32,073 bases of DNA from Thalassiosira profunda (taxonomy: Eukaryota > Bacillariophyta > Thalassiosirophyceae > Thalassiosirales > Thalassiosiraceae), in the NCBI GenBank assembly GCA_036939355.1, contig JALLAP010000112.1, positions 1 to 32,073 of the forward strand, written 5' to 3'. A program made the translations under genes and the position numbers. Of this stretch, positions 1 to 9,861 are shown piece by piece (positions within the stretch are counted from its first letter, which is position 1; every line of letters starts with the position of its first letter). A model generated the notes under the pieces. It worked only from the letters and a program-made list of their open reading frames with translations. It ran no database searches and was not told the DNA's origin.

Positions 1-490
1 GCCACTCCTTGGCTGCAAATTCCTGGTGCATGCCAACAGGGATCGCAACCCAACCACCGTCATCAGGAGAGTGCAGGCTTCGCAACATTTCGTAAACTGC
101 TGATACGTCCCAACTGTCCTCAATGTCATACATGTTCGCCATTGCCTCGGACAAGCAAAAGACCACGTTCTCAGACTGAACAAAAGCCTCCATCTTGTCA
201 TGTCGCGATTGACCTTCAGAATCATCCTCGAAAAAATCCCATTTCTCCTGACGAAGCATATCGATCAAGCAATCACGGAGGTGATCGTTCGACATAAACT
301 CAATGTCCAAACCATAGTCGCTGTTATTGACATGACACAATTCTCCAGCGCCGTCTCCATCTGCATGTTGATTGTTCCACCGCTGTAACTGCTGGATTAG
401 CATAGCCTTGCTCGGGGGCCAATGAGTAGCGGTTCCATCATCCTCGTTGAGATCCAGAAACGGGATAACTCCCTCGTCCTCGGCGGCCAT
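1..490 (-). CDS. Unknown protein, 5' part only, continues past the left edge
   Basis: Read on the minus strand, an open frame begins at an ATG at 490-488 (MAAEDEGVIPFLDLNEDDG) and stays open to base 1, about 163 codons. It is probably coding: composition is balanced, with an acidic start, a W/Q-rich stretch (WPPSKAMLIQQLQRWNNQ) and a regular C-terminal part (WDVSAVYEMLRSLHSPDDGG), and no stop occurs. The frame also lacks a stop for at least 40 codons upstream of this ATG, so the true start could lie further upstream, but the codons there (up to about 560) translate to an irregular H/P/R-rich string. I do not recognise the family. No transmembrane segment or catalytic motif is visible. A palindrome-rich region 230-400 bp upstream may be its promoter. 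An apparent forward frame at 200-388 is the antisense shadow. Confidence 0.6.
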   Translation of the reverse strand, partial: MAAEDEGVIPFLDLNEDDGTATHWPPSKAMLIQQLQRWNNQHADGDGAGELCHVNNSDYGLDIEFMSNDHLRDCLIDMLRQEKWDFFEDDSEGQSRHDKMEAFVQSENVVFCLSEAMANMYDIEDSWDVSAVYEMLRSLHSPDDGGWVAIPVGMHQEFAAKEW

Positions 491-714
491 CGCGCAGAAT
501 GGCGGCCGAGATTGATGTTTGTGAAGGCCGCAGGAAAGAAGATTATGATGCAACCGGTGAGGCGACGGCGGCGACAGCGGCAGCAAGGTCCCAAAGGGGG
601 ATAATGATGATACGACCTACGGGACGGCAGCGACGACGGCAGCAACAAGGTGGTGCAGGCAGATCGGATGGTGGGCGGGGAGCAGGCAGTAAAAAAGTAT
701 GAGTATCTTAGTAA

Positions 715-890
715 GAAAGGTACCTAAGTTACCTATCTACCTACGTAATCAGGTTTACTAGAGGTCCTACCTAGGTATGATCCTAGGAGTTAGGTACCTA
801 CGTAGGTAGTCTGAAGGCAAGAAGTAGTAGATAGTGAGAGCTTGTTTGTTTTGTACAAGGTATGTAGCCTACGTACGGGTAGGTAGGTCC
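715..890. promoter_or_regulatory. Cluster of TACCTA / TACGTA palindromes
   Basis: The tract contains many overlapping palindromic hexamers: TACCTA/TAGGTA, CCTAGG (three times), GGTACC and TACGTA. The longest is a perfect 14-bp palindrome at 795-808 (TACCTACGTAGGTA). Similar TACGTA-type clusters occur at about 15548-15590, 17388-17416 and 25528-25552, each roughly 140-230 bp upstream of a minus-strand start codon, as here (start at 490). This position fits a proximal promoter element or transcription-factor site. That role is inferred from position only. The repeats could instead be a simple mutational product. Confidence 0.4.
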
Positions 891-1173
891 CTACCAATTG
901 CTTTCAAAATACCCAACGCACTTCTTTTTCCGTTTTATCACACTGTACAGAGGTACATACTATTTCCACTGTTTATTTGTAAGCAGGCCGACTGGGCCAG
1001 ACTTTTGAGAAAGGTTGCCTGCTTGTTCAATCAAATGATCCACCGTACCGTGCAAACCCTTTCTGCAACATTTTAGCCGTGAGAAAGAAACTTGAAACAC
1101 TATAGGATGGGGTTTCACAACAGCAGTTTGCCACCCAGCTTGTTGTGAGTCATATAGTATCAGCGTGGGAACT

Positions 1174-1191
1174 CATACACGGTCGTGTATG
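1174..1191. repeat. Perfect 18-bp palindrome
   Basis: CATACACG and its exact reverse complement CGTGTATG are separated by GT. It stands alone in gene-free DNA. It could be a dimeric transcription-factor site. No adjacent start codon supports this. Confidence 0.35.
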
Positions 1192-2167
1192 TAGACCCCT
1201 GGTACAAGCCAGATCATAAAAAAAAGCCACGGGACCACCCTTCTAACCCTAACCTGGCATCCATTGGGTCCACAACAAAGGCTGACATCGATGTTTGTTC
1301 CCAACCATCGCGTCATGCCACCCATTTTCTCTTGTTTCGGAACAATTGCACAGAGATTTGTCCCGCTAGCTTTGCCAATTCCAAGGAAGAGAACCCCCCT
1401 CAATGGTCCATTAGACCCCGGCGAAGCATGCCCACTTCATTTGTGGGTCCATTGGAGGGATTTGGAATGCATGATCACTATTCAATGGCTCTGTGTTGCG
1501 GTTGGCGACCCGTTCTGGCGTGGACGAACCCTGGCCGAGCGTGGATTCTGTGCTGTGCGATGACACTAATTGTTGCATGCATCTCCTCCGCCGCCATTCA
1601 CTTTGCGCTCACCACATAGCCATTTTGATTCAGGAGATGGCCAATGGAATGAAATAAACCCTCTGGTGGTAGGGTGGTGTGCCGTCCATGTGCCTATTTA
1701 TCGCCTCGAACTCAACCAATTTTGTCATGTTGTGCGGACTCGGCCATATTTCGCCCGCAACCCGCAGCCCCTGCAACCCGCAACTTGCTGGCGCCTTCTG
1801 TTGTAGCACCAAGAAGTAAGTTGCAACAATGTGCATCCAGAGAGTCTCCTCAAAGCATATCACCCCAAAAGTTGTATCCAACCCGGTGCTGCAGGTTCAG
1901 TAGTGTCTATTACTGCTTACCTCTTACTTAGGATTTTACTGCATTTCTTTTACATCGTGCAATACCTAGCAAAACCACCCACCTAAAGCTAGCTACAGCA
2001 CCCCCTCGCAGGATCTTTCACACAACACACAGGAGTGACCCTCCCACCAACAATACAGCCGCTGCTGCCGCCTTGGGTCGCCATAGAGCTCTGCCCACCA
2101 GGTGAATGATTTGCCTCATGCCCTCCATATGCCCATATTTGTCTACCAGGAGATCTCACATCAGAAC

Positions 2168-2940
2168 TCGTTCTCTCGTCCTGCCCGCGGCACCCCAACC
2201 CCAGGCCGTTCAGTGGACATCGTGAGGTGAGCGCCCTCCGAATTATACGGCGATGGCAGCCGTTTCAGCCGAATGGGAAGGCAACCTCTTGGGGGGTGTT
2301 CTTGGCCTTGATTTTGGCCATTGGGGGTCAAATGCTCTACATTCTGTTCTAACTCCAAATCGCTTCTCGCCCTCCTCGCGGCACCCCGACGCAGGGTCGT
2401 TCAGTAGACGTATTGAGGTGAGCGCCATCCGATTTGTACGGCGATGGCGGCCGTGGGGGCTCGGTTGCAATGCATACCGTTTTGGGATCGTTTGACCTCC
2501 GTGTTGGCCGGAAACGACCGATATTCTACTCGATCTGTTCTAACTGCAAATCGTTGCTTCTCGCCCTCCTCGCGGCACCCCGACGCAGGGCCGATCAGTA
2601 GACGTATTGAGGTGAGCGCCACCCGATTTGTACGGCGATGGCGGCCGTGGGGGCTTGGTTGCAATGCATACCGTTTGGGGATCGTTTGACCTCCGTTTCG
2701 GCCCGAAATGGCTTATTTGCGGCTACTACGGATCTAACCTCAAATCGTTGCTTCTCGTCCATTCTGCGCAATTCCAGCTAGGGCCGTTGAGTAGACATAA
2801 ATGGGTGAGTCCCATCCAATTTATACGGCGAGGGGGGCTGTGGGGGGCGATTTGCAATGCATACTGTTTGGGGGTTGTGCGGCGTCCGTTTTGCCCGAAA
2901 TGGGGAGTGCCAGGACAATACAGCTCTAACCCCATGCGTC
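2168..2940 (+). repeat. Tandem array, about 193-bp unit, four copies
   Basis: The anchor GCGGCACCCC recurs at 2187, 2379 and 2572, with a diverged equivalent at about 2766 (spacings 192, 193 and about 194). Each unit then carries a version of CAGTAGACGTATTGAGGTGAG, GATTTGTACGGCGATGGCGG and TTGCAATGCATACCGT. Copies two and three are nearly identical over most of their length; copies one and four are clearly diverged, the usual pattern when the middle of an array is homogenised. The array ends about 50 bp before the transposase ATG at 2987, so it may be the 5' subterminal or promoter region of that element, or a separate satellite. Confidence 0.8.
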
Positions 2941-2986
2941 CCTTCCAACTTCCAATTGCTCCCAACCAGGAAACAAAATATCAGGC

Positions 2987-5517
2987 ATGGCATCTAATGA
3001 TAATACTCCGGGGTCCCCCAGTGCGGCAGGAACGACGCCGACTACTGCCGTGACGCCCTCCGGGGCCGTGTCCGAAGGAGCAACGGGGAATGGGACGGCG
3101 GCGGCCTCGCCCGCAGACGGTGGCGCCGGCGAGAAGAAGGACCATCTGCTGTTGGAGGTCGTGCTCGCTGCATACAAAGGCGCATCAGCGGAGGCGCCCG
3201 AGGGCGAGCACAAGTTTGGCTACACGGAGATGGGCCTGCCCAAGGAGGTGAAGTTCGAGAGCGTCGCCGGGCGTGCCGCGGTCTGGCAGTTCTTCGGCCA
3301 GCTCTGCCTCCCGGTGGCAAAGCCAGCCACATCTGCCACCAAAGGAAGCCTCATTGCCGCGATGAATGGAAAGGGCTCCGACGTGCTCAAGAAATACACC
3401 CACATCTGCAAGCTCTGCCTCGCGAAAGCCAAAGGCATGGAGCATGCTCAGTATTCGAGTTGGACAGTGGCCCTCTGCAGCGTCGGCACCACCCACAACG
3501 CAGAGAGCCACCTGACCAAAAAGCACCCTACTGACGACGGCGTGGTCGCCTACTTGCTGGAGAAGGACGCGAAGAAGAGGAAAACGGGGGCGTTGGACTC
3601 TGGCGGTCAAAAGGTGGACAACAAGCTGACCGACGCCCTCCGCAAGGGGAAGGCTGAGCGCTTCCGCGAGAAGCAGACGAAGTGGCTGGCGCTGAACAAC
3701 ATCAACCACTCCATCACCCAGAGCGACGAGTTCAAGGAGATGATCCAGGAGCTTGATCCGGCGGTCAAGCCGATCGCTCGCGACACATTCATCGAACGGA
3801 AGGACGCGATGTGCGATAAGACGTTCAAGGGGATTGCGAGGCTGGCGTCCACGAACCAAAACGACTTCGGCAATCAGAAGTCTCTCACCATGATGCACGA
3901 CACCTGGACGGCGCCGAACAATGACACAGCCATTGACAGCTCCATCAAGGTGGTCACCGCCACCTTCGACACCTACAACGTTGCTACGATGTTGGTGAAA
4001 TCGAACGAGAGCCACGGCGCCGAGCATGTGGCGAACACTTTGCAGGCAAAGTATCAGGAGAGGTTTGGCATCAACCTCAAAGAGGTGGCATTCAGCGTGG
4101 CGAGCGACACTACTTCCTCCGCTCGAAACGTCGCGGCGGAGCTGGATGCTGAGCAGGAAGACTGCAAGATGCACGTGGTTGGCCTGACGCTGGGATATGC
4201 CCTTGGCATCAAAGAGAACACAAAGACGACCACCAGGGACGATGGCAACGGCGTGAAGACGAAGGTGACGGAGATTGTCACCCCCGGGGGCGCTTTTAAG
4301 GACGGCGATCGCCTTGTTCGGAGCTGCCGTACTCTTGCCAACTACTTCGGGGGGTCGCCCCAGCGCAAAGATCGGCTGGACACGGCCGTTCGTTTGCATG
4401 ACCAGCCAGGAATTCAGATGAAGAACTTTCCGGACACGCGTGTGGCGTTCGTCTCAACTCTGTTTCAGACGGTGATGGCGAACAAGTACGTTGTCGCGAT
4501 GATGGTTGGAACAGATAAGGAGCTGGCGAAGGTCCTTGGGAAGCTGAGCGACGAGGATTGGAAGGGCGTGCAGGAGATGGAGGCAGTGTGTCGCCAGGTG
4601 TCGTCGTATGCACTCAATGACGCACAGAGCGACAATGTCAACAACTGTCGCTCCAGCCATTCTTTCGCCGGGCCTTGCTGGAGATCATTGGCGCTGATAA
4701 GTTCGACGTGATGGTGTTGGGTCAGCCACAGCCACACGATACCCGCATCAAGACATGGCCGAGGGAAGCGAGGAACGTCAGTGAGTTCACTCCCATCGGA
4801 ACGAAGTGCTTGGAGCGTCTCAAGTTGCAGGTGGAGGCGAGGTTGCCAGTGCCCACGCCCGCATCGAGCATTGCAGTGTTGCTTGATCCGGTGACGAAGT
4901 CCGTGGCAAAGCAGCTACTGGGCGACGAGGTGTTCTAACAGACGAAGGAATTGCTGAAAGAGCAGCATCGCAGGATGTATCGTCACTTTCACAAAATTGG
5001 CGACAGCGGCAACGACGGCGGCAACGGCGAGCCCGAGCTGGAGGCAGGAGACGCTGCTCAGAATGAGACAAACAACGGCGACGAAATGGGCGATGATGAC
5101 GAGGAGGAAGCGGTGGCGTGGGATTTGGTGGCAGACGATGAAGAGGATGGCGACGACAACGGAGGGGAGGAGGCGGACAGGGCGGCGGACGATGTGCTGG
5201 AGAATTGGCTGAAATGCAAGGTCGCATTCAAGGAGCAGATCCCTGGGTACAAAGCGTCGCAAGGTTTGCTAAAGCTGGTTGCGGGCTTTGACACACTCAA
5301 ATGGTATCGCGAAACGGGAAATGTGGCGCACCCAACCATTGCTCTGCTGGCGAGAATTCACTTCGCGAAGTCGACGAACGCTGCTTTTCAAGAGCGTGTG
5401 TTCTCTACCGCCGCAAATGCAATGTGCAAGAATCAGACTTCGATGGACTTCGATCACCTGGAGAAGAGGACCTTGCTCGCACACAACAAAGACTTGATCA
5501 AGAAGGGGATCATCTAA
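2987..5517 (+). pseudogene. hAT-family transposase, broken
   Basis: The 574-codon first part starts at ATG 2987. It has a BED-type zinc finger (C142-x2-C145 with H175-x4-H180) and the start of an RNase-H-like hAT catalytic domain: D305 in HDTWT, D374 in ASDTTSS, then the family's C-x2-H pair in CKMHVVGL. Similarity continues in the next frame from about 4621 to 5517, with a strongly acidic linker (about 5040-5195) and the C-terminal hAT dimerisation block: HPTIALLARIHF, then NAAFQERVFSTAAN and HLEKRTLLAHN. Two lesions separate the parts: a frameshift between about 4621 and 4680, and an in-frame TAA at 4936-4938. Everything else is well preserved, so inactivation looks recent. I could not identify terminal inverted repeats or a target-site duplication. 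Confidence 0.85.
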
Positions 5518-5559
5518 GGGGCTGGGATAAAAGGGGCTGGGGGGGGTTTATGTAGTTAC

Positions 5560-5830
5560 ACATTAATATTCGAATAATATTCGAATGTCGGGCTGATAAT
5601 ATTTTATTCAGTGAATAAATGATGCCCAAAATATTCGAAGTAAAATATTCTCTGGCGGGGCGGTGGATGCGATAGTTGGTTGAGAAATATTCTCAAGTAA
5701 TTGGGATACATTCATTGACTAATGTGGGGTGAAATATTCATTGACTATTTCTATTATTCTTATTCTATTTGATCCGAAATGAAAAACATTCATTTGAAAA
5801 ATATTCTCGAAAATCAAGTGAATATCGAGG
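5560..5830. repeat. AT-rich tract with repeated AATATTC, probable hAT 3' subterminal region
   Basis: This tract is sharply more AT-rich than its surroundings. AATATTC appears about seven times, including a near-palindromic pair (AATATTCGAATAATATTCGAA) near 5565-5585. ATTCATTGACT occurs twice, near 5710 and 5737. hAT transposases generally bind short repeated motifs just inside their ends, so this may be the 3' binding region of the adjacent broken element. No matching AATATTC cluster is visible upstream of the transposase, which weakens the case. Confidence 0.45.
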
Positions 5831-6104
5831 CCTGCCTACGGCTTGCTTGGTCTCTGGGCGAGTCACTTAGCCGTTTGGGTTCGCAGTGATCAAAGCAGTA
5901 AAGGTACGATATCGGATAAATGGGAGAAAAGCAGGAAACGACAGCGCCGACCCCCACCCGCCCCCGCGGCGCCCGACCCGATGCATCAGATCCCCGCGAA
6001 CGCACGCGTCCCTTTGCTCCTCGCTCCTCGGGCTGTTTCCACCCCCAATATTGCAGTGCACCTCAACCCCTGCGGCAATTTTCTCGCGGCCAAACAACTG
6101 CAGG

Positions 6105-7448
6105 ATGGCCGAGGAGTGGACCGAATACGACGGCGGCGCGGTGCAGGAACGGCACCGGAGTGCCAGCCATATTCGGGTCGCCCCACACGTTGCTGAAATT
6201 CCTGCCCAGGCCTTTGCGGCGTGCAGTGATTTGAGAGCGCTGCATCTTGGCAATGTCACCACAATCTCAAGGTCTGCATTCTGGGGTTGCCGCTCGTTGG
6301 AGCGCGTTGTTTGGACCACAGCAGCTGCTGTTGAGATCGGCGACAAGGCATTCTGGGGCTGCGTGAGTTTGGAGATTATTGATCTCGGCAGTGCAAATAA
6401 AATTGGATCGGGGGCATTCGCGGAGTGTCGTGCACTGAAGCGCGTCAACGTCCCATCATCTGTCGCCAAAATTGGAGGTGCTGCATTTGAGTATTGCAGT
6501 AATTTGGAGGAACTGAAGCTCGGCGAGGGGATACAGCGCATTGCGAAGGGAGCATTCTGCAATTGCAGCAGTTTGGTTCGGATCAGCATTCCAGCATCTG
6601 TCACCCATATTGGATTGAATGCATTTTACGGGTGCAGCAATCTGGCAGACGTGGAATTGAAGGAAGGACTGCAACACATCGGGCATGGCACGTTCCAAAG
6701 TTGCCCCAGTTTGGATCGGATCAATGTCCCGGCATCTGTCACCGACATTGAGGCCTGTGCATTTGCTGGTTGCCGCCGGTTGCAGTTCGCAGAGCTTCGT
6801 GAGGGACTTCAGGTGATTGAGGGCGGGTCATTTATGGACTGCCGTTCATTGGAGCGCGTCATCATCCCCTCATCTGTTATGATGGTCGGTAGAACTGCTT
6901 TTAGTGATTGCTGCAGTCTAAAAGAGGTGACTCTGCGCGAGGGGATTCATCGCATAGAGTTTGGCGCATTCACCTATTGTACTGCTCTGGAACAGATCAA
7001 CATTCCCCCTGTGGCCTTTGTCATTGACATTGAGCATTCCCGCTGCGAGTTAATGAGAGCAACAATGCCCGTCGGACGCGAGAAGACGCTGGTTGCCTCC
7101 AAGTGGTTGCAATACAGGAGCCAAGGCCAGCTCGAGCAGGCCGAGGAGAAGGTGAACGAAATTCTAGCTCGCCCCAGCCTGCCGAGGAATGAGGCGCTGG
7201 TGGGGGCATCTGCGGCCGAAATTCTTGGCCGTCGGGAGCAGGCTGTGAGGGAGAAGAGGGAATGCATACGCAAATGGTTGACCTACTATTATCTGTTGGA
7301 TGTGACAACGATGCTCGAGTTGGCAATTTGGAGGGTCAACATTGGTAGCCACGACCAGGGTACGGAAGCAAGGCAGGCATGCCGTCGAGGCTGCGGAAAC
7401 GATATGAGTGTCATCATTCCGTGCGTCTTGCCGTTCTTGGAAGGATAG
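6105..7448 (+). CDS. BspA-type leucine-rich-repeat protein (copy 1)
   Basis: A 447-residue protein from ATG 6105 (MAEEWTEYDGGAVQERH). Ten or more LRR_5-type repeats of about 23 residues follow, with the pattern I..GAF..C.SL..I.IP.SV (e.g. IGGAAFEYCSNLEELKLGEG). A C-terminal domain shared by all four copies in the window comes next: LVASKWLQYRSQGQLEQAE, then YYLLDVTTMLELAIWR and a final CG.DMSVIIPCVLPFL. No signal peptide or membrane segment is visible, so it is probably intracellular. LRR_5 proteins bind other proteins; the ligand is unknown. The frame is open further upstream, but the sequence there looks non-coding and the other copies align from this MA.EWT position. Its stop lies only 54 bp from the stop of the convergent exchanger gene. 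Confidence 0.85.
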   Translation: MAEEWTEYDGGAVQERHRSASHIRVAPHVAEIPAQAFAACSDLRALHLGNVTTISRSAFWGCRSLERVVWTTAAAVEIGDKAFWGCVSLEIIDLGSANKIGSGAFAECRALKRVNVPSSVAKIGGAAFEYCSNLEELKLGEGIQRIAKGAFCNCSSLVRISIPASVTHIGLNAFYGCSNLADVELKEGLQHIGHGTFQSCPSLDRINVPASVTDIEACAFAGCRRLQFAELREGLQVIEGGSFMDCRSLERVIIPSSVMMVGRTAFSDCCSLKEVTLREGIHRIEFGAFTYCTALEQINIPPVAFVIDIEHSRCELMRATMPVGREKTLVASKWLQYRSQGQLEQAEEKVNEILARPSLPRNEALVGASAAEILGRREQAVREKRECIRKWLTYYYLLDVTTMLELAIWRVNIGSHDQGTEARQACRRGCGNDMSVIIPCVLPFLEG

Positions 7449-7502
7449 GGGTTGCTAAAGCTAGTGATTTGTTCAACGAATCTATTGGAAGCCATCCAAT
7501 GG

Positions 7503-9571
7503 CTACCAATACACCTGTCCGATGGAATAAACAATGTACGCGACGTACAAACCGATGAACAAGTCGGCGTGCCACTTGACCAGGACGCAGTTCGTCAATG
7601 CCATCAAGGCCACGAACAAAAGCAAAGCCCCCGCCATGACCAACAGCGACTCCACGGTGCCGTCGCTCGCGAGATCGTGGTACGACTCGAACCCGTGCAC
7701 CGCCACGAAGATTGCCCACGGCACCCCGAGCCCGACGCAAATGTTGAACGTGTTCGATCCGAACACGTTGGCCACGGCCTGGTTGCCGAATCCCTTCTCG
7801 GCCGCAATGCGCGAGGCGATGTACGCGGGCAAGGAGGTTCCGGCGGCAGAAACGGTAACGCCCATGATTTCGTCCGGCAGCCCGACCAGCGCCGCGAGCG
7901 ATTCGAGCGACGCGACCATGACTTAGCTCCCGGCAATGAGCCACCCAAGGCACGCGACCGTCGCGAGGTACGCGTGCGCGGCGCTCTTGGCGGGCTGTCC
8001 GTGGCGGTCGAGGCGCCGCACGTCCGGCAGCGTCATGTGCATGACGAGCCGGAGCGGGTACACGCTCGCCCACAGTGCGAGCTCTGCATGGGAGGCGTTC
8101 CGCGGCACTTCTATAAGGTCGACGTGGGGATCGGCGTCGGCGTCGCGTTTCCTCGTCCGCTTTGTTGCAGTTGTCGCATCCTCCCCCCTATGCTGCGACT
8201 CGTCCAGCTCGGTCAATCCCTGCTGTCGCAACTCGACGGTGGCGCGCATGTACTCCTCGAGCGCCGTTACGACCGCGTCGAAGATGGCGCGGCTCGGCGC
8301 CATCAGCGTAAAGTCTCGTCGTCCCTCCTCCGGATGCACAATGTAAACGATCAACCGCCGCTCGTCGACGTGGATCTCGTCAAACAGCGGATAGACGAGC
8401 ACGTGCTTGTCCGGCTCGTTCCGGTCCGGAACTGACGCCACCCTTTGGGGTGTCATCGAAAACCACCGGAGGTGGAAGGCGTGCGATCCGAAATAGGCTT
8501 GGGTGTAAAAGTAGGAGCGCTGCCACAAAAAGCACCCCATCTGATGTCCGCCGTCGTCCGATGTGAGCTCGTACACGTCGTGCGCTTCGACGGGATATGA
8601 TTCGGCCCGGCAGAGGAGGCGGCGGGCCGCGGTGGACAGGAGGCCCCGTCGCCTCGGTCTGTGTTGGGCATCACCGTTTGCATCGTCAACTGCGATGCTT
8701 TCTCCCCCCTCGCGGCTCAGGCTGCTGTTGGCAATGACAATCTCGTCCTCGTTCGCTGTTGCGGCCGTCTCCCGATTTTCCACGGGCTCGGTCGTCACAT
8801 TGTGAATGAAGGGCAGCTCGTGCAAATCGTCGTCGTCGAAGCTCTTGTAACGAACGCTGCCGTGGCTGGGGCACGCCTCGATGTGCCGTTCTGCGCCCAG
8901 GTCGTCCGCCGCATCGCTTTCTCCCCCCTCGCAGTTGCTGTCTCCTCGTCCCCCGATCCGTCGCAGGCACGCCTCCACGGCCTCGGTGTTGGCGCAAACG
9001 ATGACGTAGAGAACGTATCCCCCGACGAGGAGGCACGCCTTCCCAAACGACACGTACACCCGCTCCTCTTCCTCGTCGCCCTCGTAGGCGCGGCGCTCGC
9101 CCAACGCCACAGCCAGCAGTCCCAAACTGAGCCCATAGAACGCCGTCTCCCGAACGACCATGCGCCGGTCGAGCACCAGCCTCCTCGAACGGGAGGCATA
9201 CACGCTCCCCGCGCAAATCACCAACTGGTTGAAGATTTCCGAACCGACGATGGTGCCGAGGCCGAGCGACGAGCGCGTGACGAAGAGGGAGACGAGGGTG
9301 CACAACAATTCGGGGGACGAGGCCCCCGCGGCCATGAGGGTGGCGCCGGCGACGTCGTCGGGAATGTTGTGGCGGTCTGCGACGAGGTGGAGGGCGGGGA
9401 CTGGCGAATGGGGAGGGTGAGTTAGAGATTATTGTTTGTGCGCGAGCGATGCAAAGAATGGCGCAAAGCCAAGAGTTCAGCTATCGTACCGAGGCGCTCT
9501 TCAGTGACGACCGATTGGACCCAGAAGGAGGCCGCGGCGGCGAGGGAGAGGAGGACGCCCTCGGCCGCCAT
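7503..9571 (-). CDS. K+-dependent Na+/Ca2+ exchanger (NCKX type) with an in-frame TAA
   Basis: Two exons: 9571-9490 and 9400-7503. The 89-nt intron runs GTACGATAG to CGCCAG and joins phase 1 as VTEERL-V-PALHLVAD. The product is a membrane cation antiporter. The alpha-1 repeat is clear (DDVAGATLMAAGASSPELL, then GTIVGSEIFNQL), as is alpha-2 (GVTVSAAGTSLPAYIAS, then GNQAVANVFGSNTFNICVG). Between them lies a long hydrophilic loop with an acidic region and, at about codons 315-412, a PH-like segment (HLRWFSM, then LFDEIHVDERRLIVYIVHP and RRDFTLMAPS). Codon 520, at 7925-7923, is TAA. It falls in the helix before alpha-2, where relatives have an aromatic residue, and the frame continues intact for 139 codons. 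The gene may be a very recent pseudogene, a sequencing error, or recoded. Truncation at 519 residues would remove alpha-2 and transport activity. Confidence 0.82.
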
Positions 9572-9861
9572 TATCGAGGAGGGCGCGGCGGGGCTATCGC
9601 AGAAGCATCGTGCGCTGCGCTAAAAAGGAGAGGGGAGAAGAGCAACAAACCGGCTCGCTCGGCTTCCCTGGGCATTACAATGGGGTCCATATTTGCTCGG
9701 TATCTTTTGGATGAGTAACAAAGTTGTGTGACCACGTCGCCTCTTCGTTCCAAAATCGCAACCCCGCAATTTTTGCCCGCCATCTCTCCCCTCCAAAATC
9801 TTGCAAGTCGGTAGAAGTCGGTGCACCCCGCCCTTCCATTCCTCCTCGCCCCACCGCAGCC

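Larger units (their letters stand above)
491..2160. other. Gene-poor stretch
   Basis: I see no convincing gene here. The part next to the left-edge gene (about 540-660) is rich in GGCGAC and CAGCAA triplet-like runs, probably a 5' leader. From 715 to 890 there is a cluster of TACCTA/TACGTA palindromes, listed separately. An 8-bp inverted repeat (TCACAACA/TGTTGTGA) surrounds about 1117-1149. Forward frames at 1185-1619 and 1264-1563 are open, but they overlap one another and an opposite-strand frame, show irregular composition and match no family I know, so I leave them uncalled. Confidence 0.6.

Noticed and set aside
715..890. TACCTA repeats as telomeric or subtelomeric sequence
   Set aside because: The repeats are palindromic and irregular rather than a directional telomere array, and similar clusters occur near genes elsewhere in the window.
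1185..1619. 144-codon forward frame
   Set aside because: Irregular composition, overlapping frames on both strands and no family resemblance.
3185..4399. 404-codon minus-strand frame over the hAT gene
   Set aside because: It is a GC-rich antisense shadow; the forward strand shows the BED finger and hAT catalytic motifs.
4927..4940. A 12-nt GTGTTCTAACAG intron that would remove the stop in the hAT gene
   Set aside because: It starts with GT, ends with AG and keeps the frame, but 12 nt is too short for spliceosomal removal.
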